NCBI RefSeq assembly: GCF_000012945.1
Contig: NC_007509.1
Coordinates: 1,331,070-1,395,069 of the forward strand
Length of the DNA: 64,000 nt
From: Burkholderia lata
GTDB taxonomy: Bacteria > Pseudomonadota > Gammaproteobacteria > Burkholderiales > Burkholderiaceae
Reading direction: 5' to 3'
Position numbers and translations under genes: made by a program. Numbering within the stretch: position 1 is the stretch's first letter; each line of letters opens with the position of its first letter. Shown in pieces: positions 54,702 through 63,101 of this stretch. The notes under the pieces are model-generated. The model was not told where the DNA came from. It searched no databases and saw only the letters and a program-made list of their open reading frames with translations.

Positions 54702-55826
54702 ATGGCATCGCCTCTCGTTTTGATTCATCGCATTCTGGGTTTTACGGCCGCCCGACGCGGCCGCTCGCTGTCTGGCGGCTCGCCGCAGCACAATGGCGAG
54801 CGCTTCAGCAATGTCGCGCCTCGTCCGGTCGAGGGGTTGAGCAAGACGCTCGGGATCGCCTGGAACATGCTGTTCAACAAGCCGCGCAATACCGTGCCTG
54901 CGGGGGCACTGCCCGTCGATTCGCTGACGCGCGCGGAACTCGATGCGGCCCCCGATCGCAGCCTGTACCGGCTTGGGCATTCGACGCTGCTGCTCAAGCT
55001 GCGCGGCGAATTCTGGCTGACCGATCCCGTATTTGCCGAGCGCGCGTCGCCGTTCCGGCGCGTCGGTCCGAAGCGTTTCCATGCGCCGCCGATCGCGCTC
55101 GAAGATCTTCCGCCGCTGCGCGGCGTGATCCTGTCGCACGATCACTACGATCATCTCGACCGCGACACGGTGCTCGCGCTCGCCGCAACCACCGGTGTGT
55201 TCGTGACCACGCTGGGTGTCGGCGACCGCCTGATCGAGTGGGGCATCGACGCGAAGAAAGTCCGTCAGCTCGACTGGTGGCAGAGCGTCGACGTGGCCGG
55301 CCTGACGCTGACCGCGACACCTGCCCAGCACTTTTCCGGGCGCAGCCTGTTCGACGGCAACAGCACGTTGTGGGCATCCTGGGTCATCGTCGACGACGAC
55401 TTGCGCGTGTTCTTCAGCGGCGACACCGGCTACTTCGACGGCTTCCGGACGATCGGCGAGCGACTCGGGCCGTTCGATGTCACGCTGATCGAGACAGGCG
55501 CATACGACGCGCAATGGCCGTACGTACACATGCAGCCGGAAGAAACCGTCCAGGCGCACATCGATTTGCGCGGCCGCTGGCTGGTCCCGATCCACAACGG
55601 CACGTTCGATCTCGCGATGCATCGCTGGCAGGAACCATTCGAGCGCGTCACGGCGCTGGCGATCGTGCGAGGCGTCGAACTGTCGACGCCCAGGATGGGC
55701 GAGCGGCTCGCACTCGACGAGCCGCATCGCGGCGAACGGTGGTGGCGCACGGTCGACGAGCGCGTGACGTCCGTTGCCACGAAATCGCGCCGCTGGTCGC
55801 TTTGCGCGTCGCAGGCGACGAAGTAG
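54702..55826 (+). CDS. Metallo-beta-lactamase-fold hydrolase (UlaG/NAPE-PLD-like)
   Basis: A 374-residue protein. The metal motif LSHDHYDHLD supplies His146, His148, Asp150 and His151; later ligands are in TPAQHFSGR and FFSGDTGYF. RLGHSTLLLKLRGEFWLTDP at about 90-109 is the entry strand of the UlaG/NAPE-PLD group. An N-terminal segment of about 80 residues, basic and Gly/Arg-rich, precedes the fold. The likely activity is hydrolysis of a phosphodiester or lactone; the substrate is unknown. TetR-controlled by position. Confidence 0.9.
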   Translation: MASPLVLIHRILGFTAARRGRSLSGGSPQHNGERFSNVAPRPVEGLSKTLGIAWNMLFNKPRNTVPAGALPVDSLTRAELDAAPDRSLYRLGHSTLLLKLRGEFWLTDPVFAERASPFRRVGPKRFHAPPIALEDLPPLRGVILSHDHYDHLDRDTVLALAATTGVFVTTLGVGDRLIEWGIDAKKVRQLDWWQSVDVAGLTLTATPAQHFSGRSLFDGNSTLWASWVIVDDDLRVFFSGDTGYFDGFRTIGERLGPFDVTLIETGAYDAQWPYVHMQPEETVQAHIDLRGRWLVPIHNGTFDLAMHRWQEPFERVTALAIVRGVELSTPRMGERLALDEPHRGERWWRTVDERVTSVATKSRRWSLCASQATK

Positions 55827-55852
55827 ATCCACCTGTCGTTGCACTTTTTTCC

Positions 55853-55880
55853 CCGGAGCGCGGCAATGCCGCGACTCCGG
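55853..55880. repeat. Hairpin after the MBL-fold gene
   Basis: CCGGAG-c-GCGGC-aat-GCCGC-ga-CTCCGG folds into an interrupted stem, 26 bases after the stop codon at 55826 and preceded by a run of six T. There is no U-run after it, so it may stabilise or weakly end the mRNA. Confidence 0.4.
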
Positions 55881-55950
55881 CAGGCGCGTTGCCGGCGTAC
55901 CCGCACGTCGACGGGCTGTCTGTAGACCCGCTTACCTGAGTAGAGAAGTC

Positions 55951-56967
55951 ATGCATCCGGCACCCGTCCGATACGCACCCGGCCAACCAGTCGAAGACGC
56001 CACCTTCGCCGCATTCAACCCAGCAGCCTGCCGATCGACGAGCCATAGCCGAGAGAACGACCTGCGGCTGACGCTCGCAGAGCGCGTCGCGAGATGGACG
56101 GAAAGCACCGACCACCTCGCCACGGCCATTCCGAACCTGAGCCTCCATCGAAGGGAGGCGACAACGCAGCCGATGGACTGCCTGGTCGAGCCGAGCTTCG
56201 GTCTCGTCGTTCAAGGCACGAAGCGGCTTATTCAGAGCGGCGATGTGTATCTCTGCGACGCCAACCGCTTTCTGATCACGTCGCTCGACTTGCCTGGTTC
56301 GACGCAGGTCATCGAAGCCAGCCGCGACAGGCCGTTTCTCGGAATCGGGCTCAAGCTTGATTTTCGCGTGATGGCCGAACTGATGGCGCAGGTCGCACCG
56401 GAGCACGAGGAAGCCCCCGCAGGCCGCGGCCTCGTCGTCGGCGATATGAACGAACCGCTCTACGACGCGGTGAACCGGTTGCTGGCGTTGCTGGATGACC
56501 CTAACGCCATTGCAGTTCTTGCACCGTACGTCGAGCGAGAAATCTACTACCGGCTGCTGACGAGCGACCAGGGTGCCCGGCTGCGTCAGATTGCATCCGC
56601 CGGCAGTCAGGGCAACCGCGTGTCGCGGGCGATCCAGTGGTTGCGGACCCATTACGACGAGTCGCTGCGGGTCGACGATCTGGCGGCGCAGGTGCAAATG
56701 AGCAGCTCGACTTTCCACCACCACTTCCGCCAGCTCACCGGCATGAGTCCGCTGCAGTACCAGAAATGGATACGGCTCAACGAAGCACGTCGACTGATGC
56801 TGTCCGAGCGGCTCGACGCCGCGTCGGCATCGTTCAGGGTCGGATATGCGAGCCCGACTCAGTTCAATCGCGAATACAGCCGGTTGTTCGGAAATTCTCC
56901 GCGGAGAGATATCGATAGCCTGCGGAGCGGAGCGGATGTTGTTCTGTCTGTTGCCTCGACGTATTGA
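55951..56967 (+). CDS. AraC-family transcriptional regulator (AraC_N type)
   Basis: A 338-residue regulator. The N-terminal AraC_N domain contains PMDCLVEPSFGLVVQGTKRL and FLITSLDLPGSTQVIEASRD. The C-terminal HTH pair is SRAIQWLRTHYDESLRVDDL AAQVQMSSSTFHHHFRQLTG and PLQYQKWIRLNEARRLMLSE RLDAASASFRVGYASPTQF. The ATG at 55951 has GAGAAG upstream. It follows the MBL-fold gene on the same strand, but 124 bp of hairpin-containing sequence lies between. It is the last gene before the centromere region. Confidence 0.93.
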   Translation: MHPAPVRYAPGQPVEDATFAAFNPAACRSTSHSRENDLRLTLAERVARWTESTDHLATAIPNLSLHRREATTQPMDCLVEPSFGLVVQGTKRLIQSGDVYLCDANRFLITSLDLPGSTQVIEASRDRPFLGIGLKLDFRVMAELMAQVAPEHEEAPAGRGLVVGDMNEPLYDAVNRLLALLDDPNAIAVLAPYVEREIYYRLLTSDQGARLRQIASAGSQGNRVSRAIQWLRTHYDESLRVDDLAAQVQMSSSTFHHHFRQLTGMSPLQYQKWIRLNEARRLMLSERLDAASASFRVGYASPTQFNREYSRLFGNSPRRDIDSLRSGADVVLSVASTY

Positions 56968-57375
56968 GTGCGGAGACGGTACCGGAGATGCAGGATGCTG
57001 CGGTTGGCGGTATCCGCAGAATGATTGGATCGCCGCCGCACTCGTGGAGGGGCGATCCGATTGAGCCAGACGAACGCAGCGGGATGCGCGCTTGTTGCCA
57101 ACTTCTGATTGATTGCCCGGCAACCGTCTGCGAATTTCAATTTAAGTATCGAGCGGTGCTTCGGCGGCTCGCGACGTTGGACCAGCCCCCGAACTCACAA
57201 GCATCCATCGGCCAAAGACAAGTCGTCTCATACCGTCCTCATGAACTGATGAGGACTTTGCCCGCTCCTCAACCAAGTCGTCCTTCTGTCTTCCAGATGC
57301 TCCGGCCTCTAACGCTCCATTGCCGCGAGTCTTGCGCCACGGTGCAATCCAATGATTTGCTCGGCCAGCGTGTGC

Positions 57376-57391
57376 GTTGTCACGTGACAAC
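57376..57391. promoter_or_regulatory. parS site 1
   Basis: GTTGTCACGTGACAAC, a perfect 16-bp palindrome, the outlying member of the set of five; 745 bp before the next. Confidence 0.85.
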
Positions 57392-58120
57392 TCGGGCTGA
57401 TAGTTCGGCGCAGCACATCTCATGAAAGGCTTGGCAATGTGTCCGTAACGCATCGGATTCGCCTCAGCTCGATCCACCTACGGCATCAGATCGACTCGAG
57501 AAATTTCATTTACTACGAATTACGTATCAAAAAATACATATCACGATGTATTTGTACCTCCCTCGGAGGGCCGAACGCGAAATGATCATGCCCCCCTATT
57601 TACAGGGATCATCTCGTCGATTTCGCGTGAAACAACATGAAGAATATCGCGCAACCCATTGCCAGATAAGGATTTCCACGGACACCGAATTTCTCGGAAA
57701 TGTTTCACGATCCGACCCGTTTGAGTTGCCAAGTGGTCTTCAACTGCGAGGATTGTCGTAAATCGGAGCCTCACATCCATAATTGTCACGCGGAAGCTCC
57801 CTGCTGCACGGGTCGTAACTCGGGTGTGCGCGTGGCAAAGCCCATACCCTCCCCTGCCGACCAAAGAATGCGATGGAGTTGATTTGAATGCTCCATATAA
57901 ATGGGGCCATATCAAAGCCATCCGTTACGTACATTCGTGGGTGCAGTCCACCAAACCGAGTGGCGCCTTTTCGCTGACACCTGAATGCGAATAGCCAGCG
58001 ATGAGGCCCGTAGGATCTGCAGGCCACCTGACGATCCAGACTCTTCGATATAGATGTCTCCCGCCCCGTATGCAGTGCAACGCGCCACTTTCACACGCAA
58101 AGCCCTGATGCAACGCGCCA

Positions 58121-58136
58121 GTTGTCACGTGACAAC
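58121..58136. promoter_or_regulatory. parS site 2
   Basis: GTTGTCACGTGACAAC, identical to site 1. It starts the clustered group of four that leads to parA. Confidence 0.88.
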
Positions 58137-58291
58137 TCCTCAGCCAACTCACCCAGGGGATTGCAATTCGCGACGAGCCACCGGTTGCGAATCTCTTCTG
58201 TAGCGATCACCTTGCTCACGATCTATGGAGTCCGATCACAACTCCTCCTGAAGGGCGATTCCGAACTGACGTTGCCTTTCGCTCTGAATCG

Positions 58292-58307
58292 ATTGTCACG
58301 TGACAAC
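58292..58307. promoter_or_regulatory. parS site 3
   Basis: ATTGTCACGTGACAAC: only the first base differs from sites 1 and 2, so the inner 14-bp dyad is intact. Confidence 0.85.
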
Positions 58308-58444
58308 TCACCGCACGAGAGATAGTCACACCGAGTCAAAAAGCGGAATTCGGGTCTCGAAATGATCTCGCCATAGCCGGAAGTACGATCGAATCAAAGA
58401 TTTCCTGGCGCCGGATTACGTAGCGAAGGAGCAAACCCCTGCCA

Positions 58445-58460
58445 TTTGTCACGTGACAAC
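58445..58460. promoter_or_regulatory. parS site 4
   Basis: TTTGTCACGTGACAAC: the first base differs from the perfect palindrome and the inner 14 bp are intact. Confidence 0.85.
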
Positions 58461-58683
58461 CAAGTATTCGGGTGACCCTCGCGGAATTAACTAACTGGAA
58501 CTGCGACGAGTTCTATCAGGAACACCGCGAGATCAGGCAGCCCGTCGCCATTCTCTCCGCAGCCATCGACATCGAAATCCGTCGATTTTTCTTTCGATCT
58601 TCGTACGTATTTTTCAATCGTGATCGTCGATTTTATTTTTACTCGATCGCTAGTCGCGACTGATTCGTTGGCCATTCGGCCCA

Positions 58684-58699
58684 CTTGTCACGTGACAAC
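58684..58699. promoter_or_regulatory. parS site 5, next to the parA promoter
   Basis: CTTGTCACGTGACAAC with the inner 14-bp dyad intact. It ends 43 bp before the -35 of the parA promoter, so ParB bound here could also affect parAB transcription. Confidence 0.87.
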
Positions 58700-58741
58700 C
58701 ACATCAATCACCAAGACATAGATCACGTCGAAGTCTTTTTC

Positions 58742-58790
58742 TGGACATCTCGGCAATAACTGCATATATTACGCAAAACTCCGTGGAGGA
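58742..58790 (+). promoter_or_regulatory. parA promoter and ribosome binding site
   Basis: TGGACA (58742-58747) and TATATT (58765-58770) with a 17-bp spacer form a good sigma-70 promoter. GGAGGA at 58785-58790 is a strong Shine-Dalgarno five bases before the parA ATG. Confidence 0.7.
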
Positions 58791-58795
58791 ATTTA

Positions 58796-59491
58796 ATGGC
58801 TTTCAAGATCGCCGTCAGCAATCAAAAAGGTGGGACTGGAAAGACAACCATCTCCGTCAATATCGCCGCTGCGTTCGAAGCCGGCGGCAACAAGGTCGCC
58901 CTGATCGATGCCGACCCTCAAGGCACATCCGTCCGGTGGGTAACGAGCGGCGAGAACACGCTGCCGATGACGGTTCTTTCTCTGGCCCCTGCCGGTCGTG
59001 GCATCGGCGGCGAGATCAAAAAACAGGACGCGAACTTCGACGTGATCGTTGTCGACTGTCCTGGCAACCTCGAAGACCCGCGAATTGCATCCGTACTCGA
59101 GGTCGCCGACTTCTGCCTCGTGCCGCTGTCGCCGTCGCCGGCCGATCTCTACAGCACCGTTGCGATGATCCGCATGATCGAGTCGATGCGGTCAGTCCGT
59201 AACCCTAATCTTTCTTCCGCATTAATGCTGAATAGCGTTAATGGAAAAACTAAAATGCGTGAAGAAATTTTAAAAATTCTAAGAGCTGAAGAAATAGGGG
59301 AGCATCTGCTCGACAGCCAGATCGCGCAGCGCGAGGTCTACCGTCAGACGTTTGCGCTCGGCACCACGATCCATCACCACAATCGATATCTGAAGGGCCT
59401 GAAAGAAGCCCGGGCGGAAATCGAAAAGCTGGTTACGGAAATGGCCCAATACATCGCGTCGACGCGCGCTACCGGAGCCGCTCATGGCTAA
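58796..59491 (+). CDS. parA: ParA partition ATPase
   Basis: A 231-residue Walker-type ATPase of the small ParA class without an N-terminal HTH. The deviant Walker A KGGTGKTT at 11-18 includes the signature Lys, ALIDADPQG at 35-43 is the switch/Walker A' region and VIVVDCPGNL the Walker B. It positions replicon copies together with ParB bound at parS. The reading frame overlaps parB by 8 bp. A roughly 100-bp internal patch (59205-59304) is only about 33% GC by my count and uses AT-ending codons, quite unlike the rest of the gene. Confidence 0.95.
   Translation: MAFKIAVSNQKGGTGKTTISVNIAAAFEAGGNKVALIDADPQGTSVRWVTSGENTLPMTVLSLAPAGRGIGGEIKKQDANFDVIVVDCPGNLEDPRIASVLEVADFCLVPLSPSPADLYSTVAMIRMIESMRSVRNPNLSSALMLNSVNGKTKMREEILKILRAEEIGEHLLDSQIAQREVYRQTFALGTTIHHHNRYLKGLKEARAEIEKLVTEMAQYIASTRATGAAHG
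59221..59242. repeat. Inverted repeat in the AT-rich patch inside parA
   Basis: ATTAATGC-TGAATA-GCGTTAAT pairs over eight bases with one mismatch. It falls in the low-GC patch and is a candidate protein-binding or RNA element embedded in the coding sequence. Confidence 0.35.
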
Positions 59492-60515
59492 GGACACATC
59501 GAAAGACAAGAAGCCGACCGGCAACCTGCATCTCGCAGCCGGCCTGCTGCGTGGGCTCGCGCAGGAGAATGCGGCACTCGAAACGCGGCTGCCCGAACCG
59601 GCGGCCGCACCGAATGCCGCCGGTGAGACGGCAACCGCCAGCGCCCCGGCCGAAGCCACGCCCGCCGGCACGCCGGACCTTGGCGCGCCTCAGAAGGTAT
59701 CGGTCAAGGATTGCATTCCGAACCCGTTCAACCCGCGCGTGTTCTACTCGGAGTCGAGCCTGCACGAGCTCGCCCTGACGCTGAAACGGGAAGGGCAGAT
59801 CGAGCCGATCAAGGTTACGCGGCTCCCGGAGTTTCCCGGCAAGCTCGTGGTGATCGACGGGCAACGCCGGCTCCGCGCGACGAGCATCAACGGCGACGAA
59901 ACCATCAACGCCACGTTCCGCACGGATCACACGCCGGAGCAGCTCTACACGATCGCGTATCGCGCGAACCACGACCACGAACGCCAGACGATCTTCGACG
60001 ACGCGGTCGCGTGGAAGCGTCTCCTCGACGAGAAGGTCTTTTCCGACCAGAACACGCTGGCGGAAAAGATCGGCAAGGACAAGGCATCGATCAGCAAGAC
60101 GCTGTCGCTCAACGCACTCCCGAACACACTCCTGGAACGGATGGCGAGCGCGAACGACGTGGTCGGCCTGCAGGCGGCGTACTTCCTGAAGCTGATCTTC
60201 GAACGCCTGGGCGAGCCGACTGCCGACCGGCTGTTGACGGCCGTGATCGACCGGAAGAAATCGGTTCGTGATCTGGAGAATTTCCTGCGTGCGCAAAGCG
60301 ACGGCAGCAAGAAAGCGGGACGTACGCGTTACAGCGTCCGCCACGACTTCGCGCTCGAATCGCGCGCGATCGGCCAGTTGAAAACCTATCCGGACGGACG
60401 TCTGGATCTGCAGCTCAAGGGGGTCGACGCATCGCACCAGGAGGCGCTCGCCGACAAGCTCAAGACCGTCATCGACACGTACGTTGCCGAACTGGCAACG
60501 GCTACGCAACAGTAA
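59484..60515 (+). CDS. parB: ParB centromere-binding protein
   Basis: A 343-residue ParB/Spo0J-family protein. After a basic and Ala/Pro-rich N-terminal region (1-70) comes the ParB/Srx-like domain: IPNPFNPRVFYSESSLHELA, LKREGQIEPIKVTRL and VVIDGQRRLRAT (about 130-141). The HTH DNA-binding region follows with LAEKIGKDKASISKTLSLNA. Box II, normally G-E-R-R-x-R-A in chromosomal ParB, is GQRRLRA here, with Gln in place of Glu. The C-terminal 60 residues should form the dimerisation domain. It is expected to bind the five parS palindromes upstream. The ATG overlaps the parA stop codon. Confidence 0.95.
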   Translation: MAKDTSKDKKPTGNLHLAAGLLRGLAQENAALETRLPEPAAAPNAAGETATASAPAEATPAGTPDLGAPQKVSVKDCIPNPFNPRVFYSESSLHELALTLKREGQIEPIKVTRLPEFPGKLVVIDGQRRLRATSINGDETINATFRTDHTPEQLYTIAYRANHDHERQTIFDDAVAWKRLLDEKVFSDQNTLAEKIGKDKASISKTLSLNALPNTLLERMASANDVVGLQAAYFLKLIFERLGEPTADRLLTAVIDRKKSVRDLENFLRAQSDGSKKAGRTRYSVRHDFALESRAIGQLKTYPDGRLDLQLKGVDASHQEALADKLKTVIDTYVAELATATQQ

Positions 60516-60529
60516 CGCGCGTAAAGCAG

Positions 60530-60607
60530 AAGGCCTCGCATCCGCGATGCATCGCGAAGCCGGACAGCAATGTCCGGCGCGCGACGCACACCCGGCTGCG
60601 AGGCCTT
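60530..60607. terminator. Branched hairpin between convergent parB and repA
   Basis: An outer 11-bp stem pairs AAGGCCTCGCA (60530-60540) with TGCGAGGCCTT (60597-60607). It encloses two further dyads: the palindrome CGCGATGCATCGCG (60543-60556) and GCCGGAC/GTCCGGC (60559-60578) with an AGCAAT loop. It starts 15 bases after the parB stop and ends 2 bases before that of repA, so it is most likely a bidirectional terminator; a structured RNA is possible. Confidence 0.65.
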
Positions 60608-60609
60608 GT

Positions 60610-61926
60610 TCAGTTGCCTGCGAGACTGCTTTTCAGCAGGAATTCCAGCAAGTCGTCCGAGGTCGGTTCGCCCCACGTATCCAGCGCGAGCCATCGGAAG
60701 AAGCTGGTCTGCGCGAGCTTGCTCGCCTTCTTCTTCGGCGACAGCGTCAGGTCCTTCGAGCCTGCCACCGTCTCGTTGTAACGTTCGATCAGCTTGGTCT
60801 GGTCGTCGATCTCCAGTTCACGGAAATACGCGCCGGCTTCTTCGACCTTCGCCGCCAGATATTTGTCGCGAATCTGTTCCTGCTTGCTCTGCGCGGATTC
60901 CTTCGCCGGGGCGGCCGCCTCCGATCCCTGCCCGTCGGACAGCGTGTAGCCGTGCGTCAGCGCCTTGCGGAAATATGCGGCCACGTTGTCGACCGGGGCC
61001 GCATTCTTCTTCGTAGTCCGATTGAGCGTATAGGCAATCGCCGCCTTGATGCGCTGCACGCCGTATTGCGTAATCAGCCGGCGTGCTTCCGAACGCGGGA
61101 TGCCGAACTTGGCAACCTCCTCGACCAGCGCTTCGTTCTTGACGTCGCCGTCCTCCACCGTATCGGTGCTCTGCTTGCGCGTCACCTTGAACTGAACGGC
61201 CTCCACACTCCGGCCGGACTTGTGTTCAATCAACTCGAGCGTGTGATCCGAAACTTCGTTCACCTCCTGAATACACGGCACCAGGACCTTGCTCTTGAAC
61301 AGCTTGTATTCCTTGTACGACTGCGACGCCTTGTCCTGGCCGAGAATGAGGTCACGAAATTTCGGTAGCGGGATCTTCGCCGTGATGCCGATCCCCTCGT
61401 AGCGCACCGTGTTTTCCCACAACGCGAGCGAGTGCGACCGCCGGAACTCGCGGGCGATCCGCATATCGATCAGGGCGTATATCTCGGGGTTGAGCAACTC
61501 GCTGCGAATCTGGTCGGAGAAGCTGTACTTCAGCACCGATTGCTCGAGCTCCGCGCCGGCGAGCAGGCCCGACGCTTTCCAGACTGTCGACCGGTCCGCG
61601 GCCAGATAGTCCCAGTTGACGACGGTACTGATCAGCGAGTTGACCGTGTCCTTCACGTACTTCGTGTTGTTGCTGTTCAACCCGCTCTCGTGCGAAAGCG
61701 ACGCAAGCGAGATCGAGAAGCTCGTCCGGCCTGGCTCGAACGCCTCCTGTCGAAGCGCGTTCTTGATCAGCGAGCTGAACATCTTGCGCTGCTGCAGACC
61801 GATCTTTCCGGACTTCGGCGCGATATGAATCGCCTGGACCGCCTTGCGCAGCAAGTCGGGAGGCTCGGGTGTCTGAAACAGTGAAACCTGTTTGTCTGAG
61901 CCTTTGCTTGCGGGCTTGCGCGGCAT
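60610..61926 (-). CDS. repA: Replication initiator protein (Rep_3 family)
   Basis: A 438-residue initiator. IHIAPKSGKIGLQQRKMFSS and LNSNNTKYVKDTVNSLISTV VNWDYLA belong to the first winged-helix domain. IDMRIAREFRRSHSLALWEN and VRYEGIGITAKIPLPKFRDL ILGQDK are in the second, with a long C-terminal extension (about 290-438) of charged helices. It should bind the iterons upstream of the gene (62078-62894) to open the origin. Its upstream gap to the array is about 150 bp. It converges on parB, the usual layout of Burkholderia secondary replicons. Confidence 0.93.
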   Translation of the reverse strand: MPRKPASKGSDKQVSLFQTPEPPDLLRKAVQAIHIAPKSGKIGLQQRKMFSSLIKNALRQEAFEPGRTSFSISLASLSHESGLNSNNTKYVKDTVNSLISTVVNWDYLAADRSTVWKASGLLAGAELEQSVLKYSFSDQIRSELLNPEIYALIDMRIAREFRRSHSLALWENTVRYEGIGITAKIPLPKFRDLILGQDKASQSYKEYKLFKSKVLVPCIQEVNEVSDHTLELIEHKSGRSVEAVQFKVTRKQSTDTVEDGDVKNEALVEEVAKFGIPRSEARRLITQYGVQRIKAAIAYTLNRTTKKNAAPVDNVAAYFRKALTHGYTLSDGQGSEAAAPAKESAQSKQEQIRDKYLAAKVEEAGAYFRELEIDDQTKLIERYNETVAGSKDLTLSPKKKASKLAQTSFFRWLALDTWGEPTSDDLLEFLLKSSLAGN

Positions 61927-61964
61927 CGTAATGTCCGGATAAGGTGACCTTGTTGAGAGCGGAC

Positions 61965-61991
61965 TTTATACCTTTTCGCATCGAGGAGCAA
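61965..61991 (-). promoter_or_regulatory. Possible repA promoter
   Basis: On the minus strand TTGCTC (61991-61986) and TATAAA (61970-61965) are spaced by 15 bp, about 40 bp before the repA ATG. The spacing is short, so this is a moderate call. Confidence 0.4.
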
Positions 61992-62077
61992 CGCCCTTGT
62001 TCCGGCTTTACTTGCACTCTCGCGGCTAACCTATAGATACAAAAGGGAAATTTACAATCGGACGATCTGTGCGGAAC

Positions 62078-62894
62078 CCCATATCCATCTACCTTTCGAC
62101 AAAAATGCTTCCCACAAGCCGCTACCTTTCATACCCGGACACGGAAACCCGGCATGAGAATTGCCCTTGGCAAGGTAACCATCCATGGGAGGCAAACGTG
62201 CAGAATCGAGATCGTTAGGCAAATTCGTGGTGCTCTGCAGCACAGACCGGTTTTCTTCCCATAACTTGCTACCTTTGCCGATTCCCACAGGAGGGTACCT
62301 TTCGACCGGCTTCGGTTGCCTTGGCTGCGCGGATTTTAGCCCTGAAGACCGACATCGCTCCCATAACCGGCAACCTATTGTTTTCCCCATAGATGGTTAC
62401 CTGTGGGTGCCATCGATCCTGTCCATGGGAACCAGCCACCGGGAATCGTGGAGAAATGCTGTCGAGCCGCCCCAAAAGCTACCCATAACCCGCTACCTTT
62501 GAGGCGCCCCATAACCGGCTACCAGAGAAAAATCACTGTGCGACCCAACGCTCACGAATCAAAAAAAGCGCCCCATAAAAGGCTACCTACGCGTATTCCC
62601 ATAGATGACTACCCAACGCGTTCTCAGGCCGATTTCCCATAACCGGGTACGCTTGCCCCATATCCACAACCCAGATTCCCCACAACGCGGTACCCCAAAA
62701 CCCAAATCCACAGACCTTAACTCCCAAGCCCTTACACCTGTGCTCCCATAAATGGGTACCGAACACCCATCAAACCCTTACCAGATAAGGCTGTGAGCCG
62801 TCTAAAAGTAGTTAAAGAAGTAAACGTTGTTAACAAAAGATGTAAACACACGTGCGCTTCCACAGAAAGACGAACCCCATAAACCGCTACCAAT
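62078..62894. repeat. Iteron array of the replication origin (about 17 copies)
   Basis: A 19-bp motif close to CCCATAACCGGCTACCTTT recurs on the plus strand at 62078, 62111, 62258, 62284, 62360, 62386, 62482, 62508, 62572, 62598, 62636, 62657, 62679, 62745, 62766 and 62876, with one minus-strand copy near 62172-62189. The CCCATA and TACC parts are conserved, the centre varies. Four pairs are exactly 26 bp apart (62258/62284, 62360/62386, 62482/62508, 62572/62598), and several others 21-22 bp. Near-matches to DnaA boxes are ATATCCACA (62660) and AAATCCACA (62704). RepA is the expected binder. Confidence 0.85.
62785..62870. other. AT-rich segment in the iteron array: probable DNA-unwinding element
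   Basis: Between the iterons at 62766 and 62876 is an AT-rich stretch containing GTTAAAGAAGTAAACGTTG and AAAGATGTAAACAC, with the short repeat GTAAAC twice. Iteron origins place such a stretch next to their iterons as the site of strand opening. Confidence 0.6.
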
Positions 62895-63053
62895 GGGAGC
62901 CATCTATGGTGATGCCGGCACCTCAAACCGTCGATTCAAGCCTGGAAACATTGACTTGGCGCCCGGTTCTACACAGGCTCCAGGCTCGACAAGGCTTCCA
63001 GAAGAGGTGAGTACACACTCACATCGGCTGAAACGTAGAAACCTATGGGAGAA

Positions 63054-63101
63054 AAACGGGAAGAAAGTCCCGTTTCCGGGCACAGGTTCCCATTTATGGG
63101 A
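63054..63101. repeat. Two inverted repeats beyond the iterons
   Basis: AAACGGGA (63054-63061) pairs with TCCCGTTT (63068-63075), and TCCCAT-TT-ATGGGA (63088-63101) is a 14-bp dyad. The second contains the CCCAT head of the iteron in both orientations, the form in which Rep_3 dimers bind their own operators. It may be an alternative RepA site. Confidence 0.45.

Larger units (their letters stand above)
56968..58795. other. Centromere region: 1.8-kb gene-poor, lower-GC stretch with five parS sites
   Basis: This stretch lacks any gene with Burkholderia-like codon usage; short frames exist but have no ribosome binding sites or family similarity. GC is visibly lower than in the genes on either side. 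It carries five copies of the TTGTCACGTGACAAC palindrome (listed separately) and the promoter of parA at its right end. It is best read as the partition centre of the replicon. Confidence 0.8.

Noticed and set aside
57142..58152. Several frames of 60-110 codons in the parS region
   Set aside because: Codon usage is unlike the neighbours, no ribosome binding sites, and they run through the parS palindromes.
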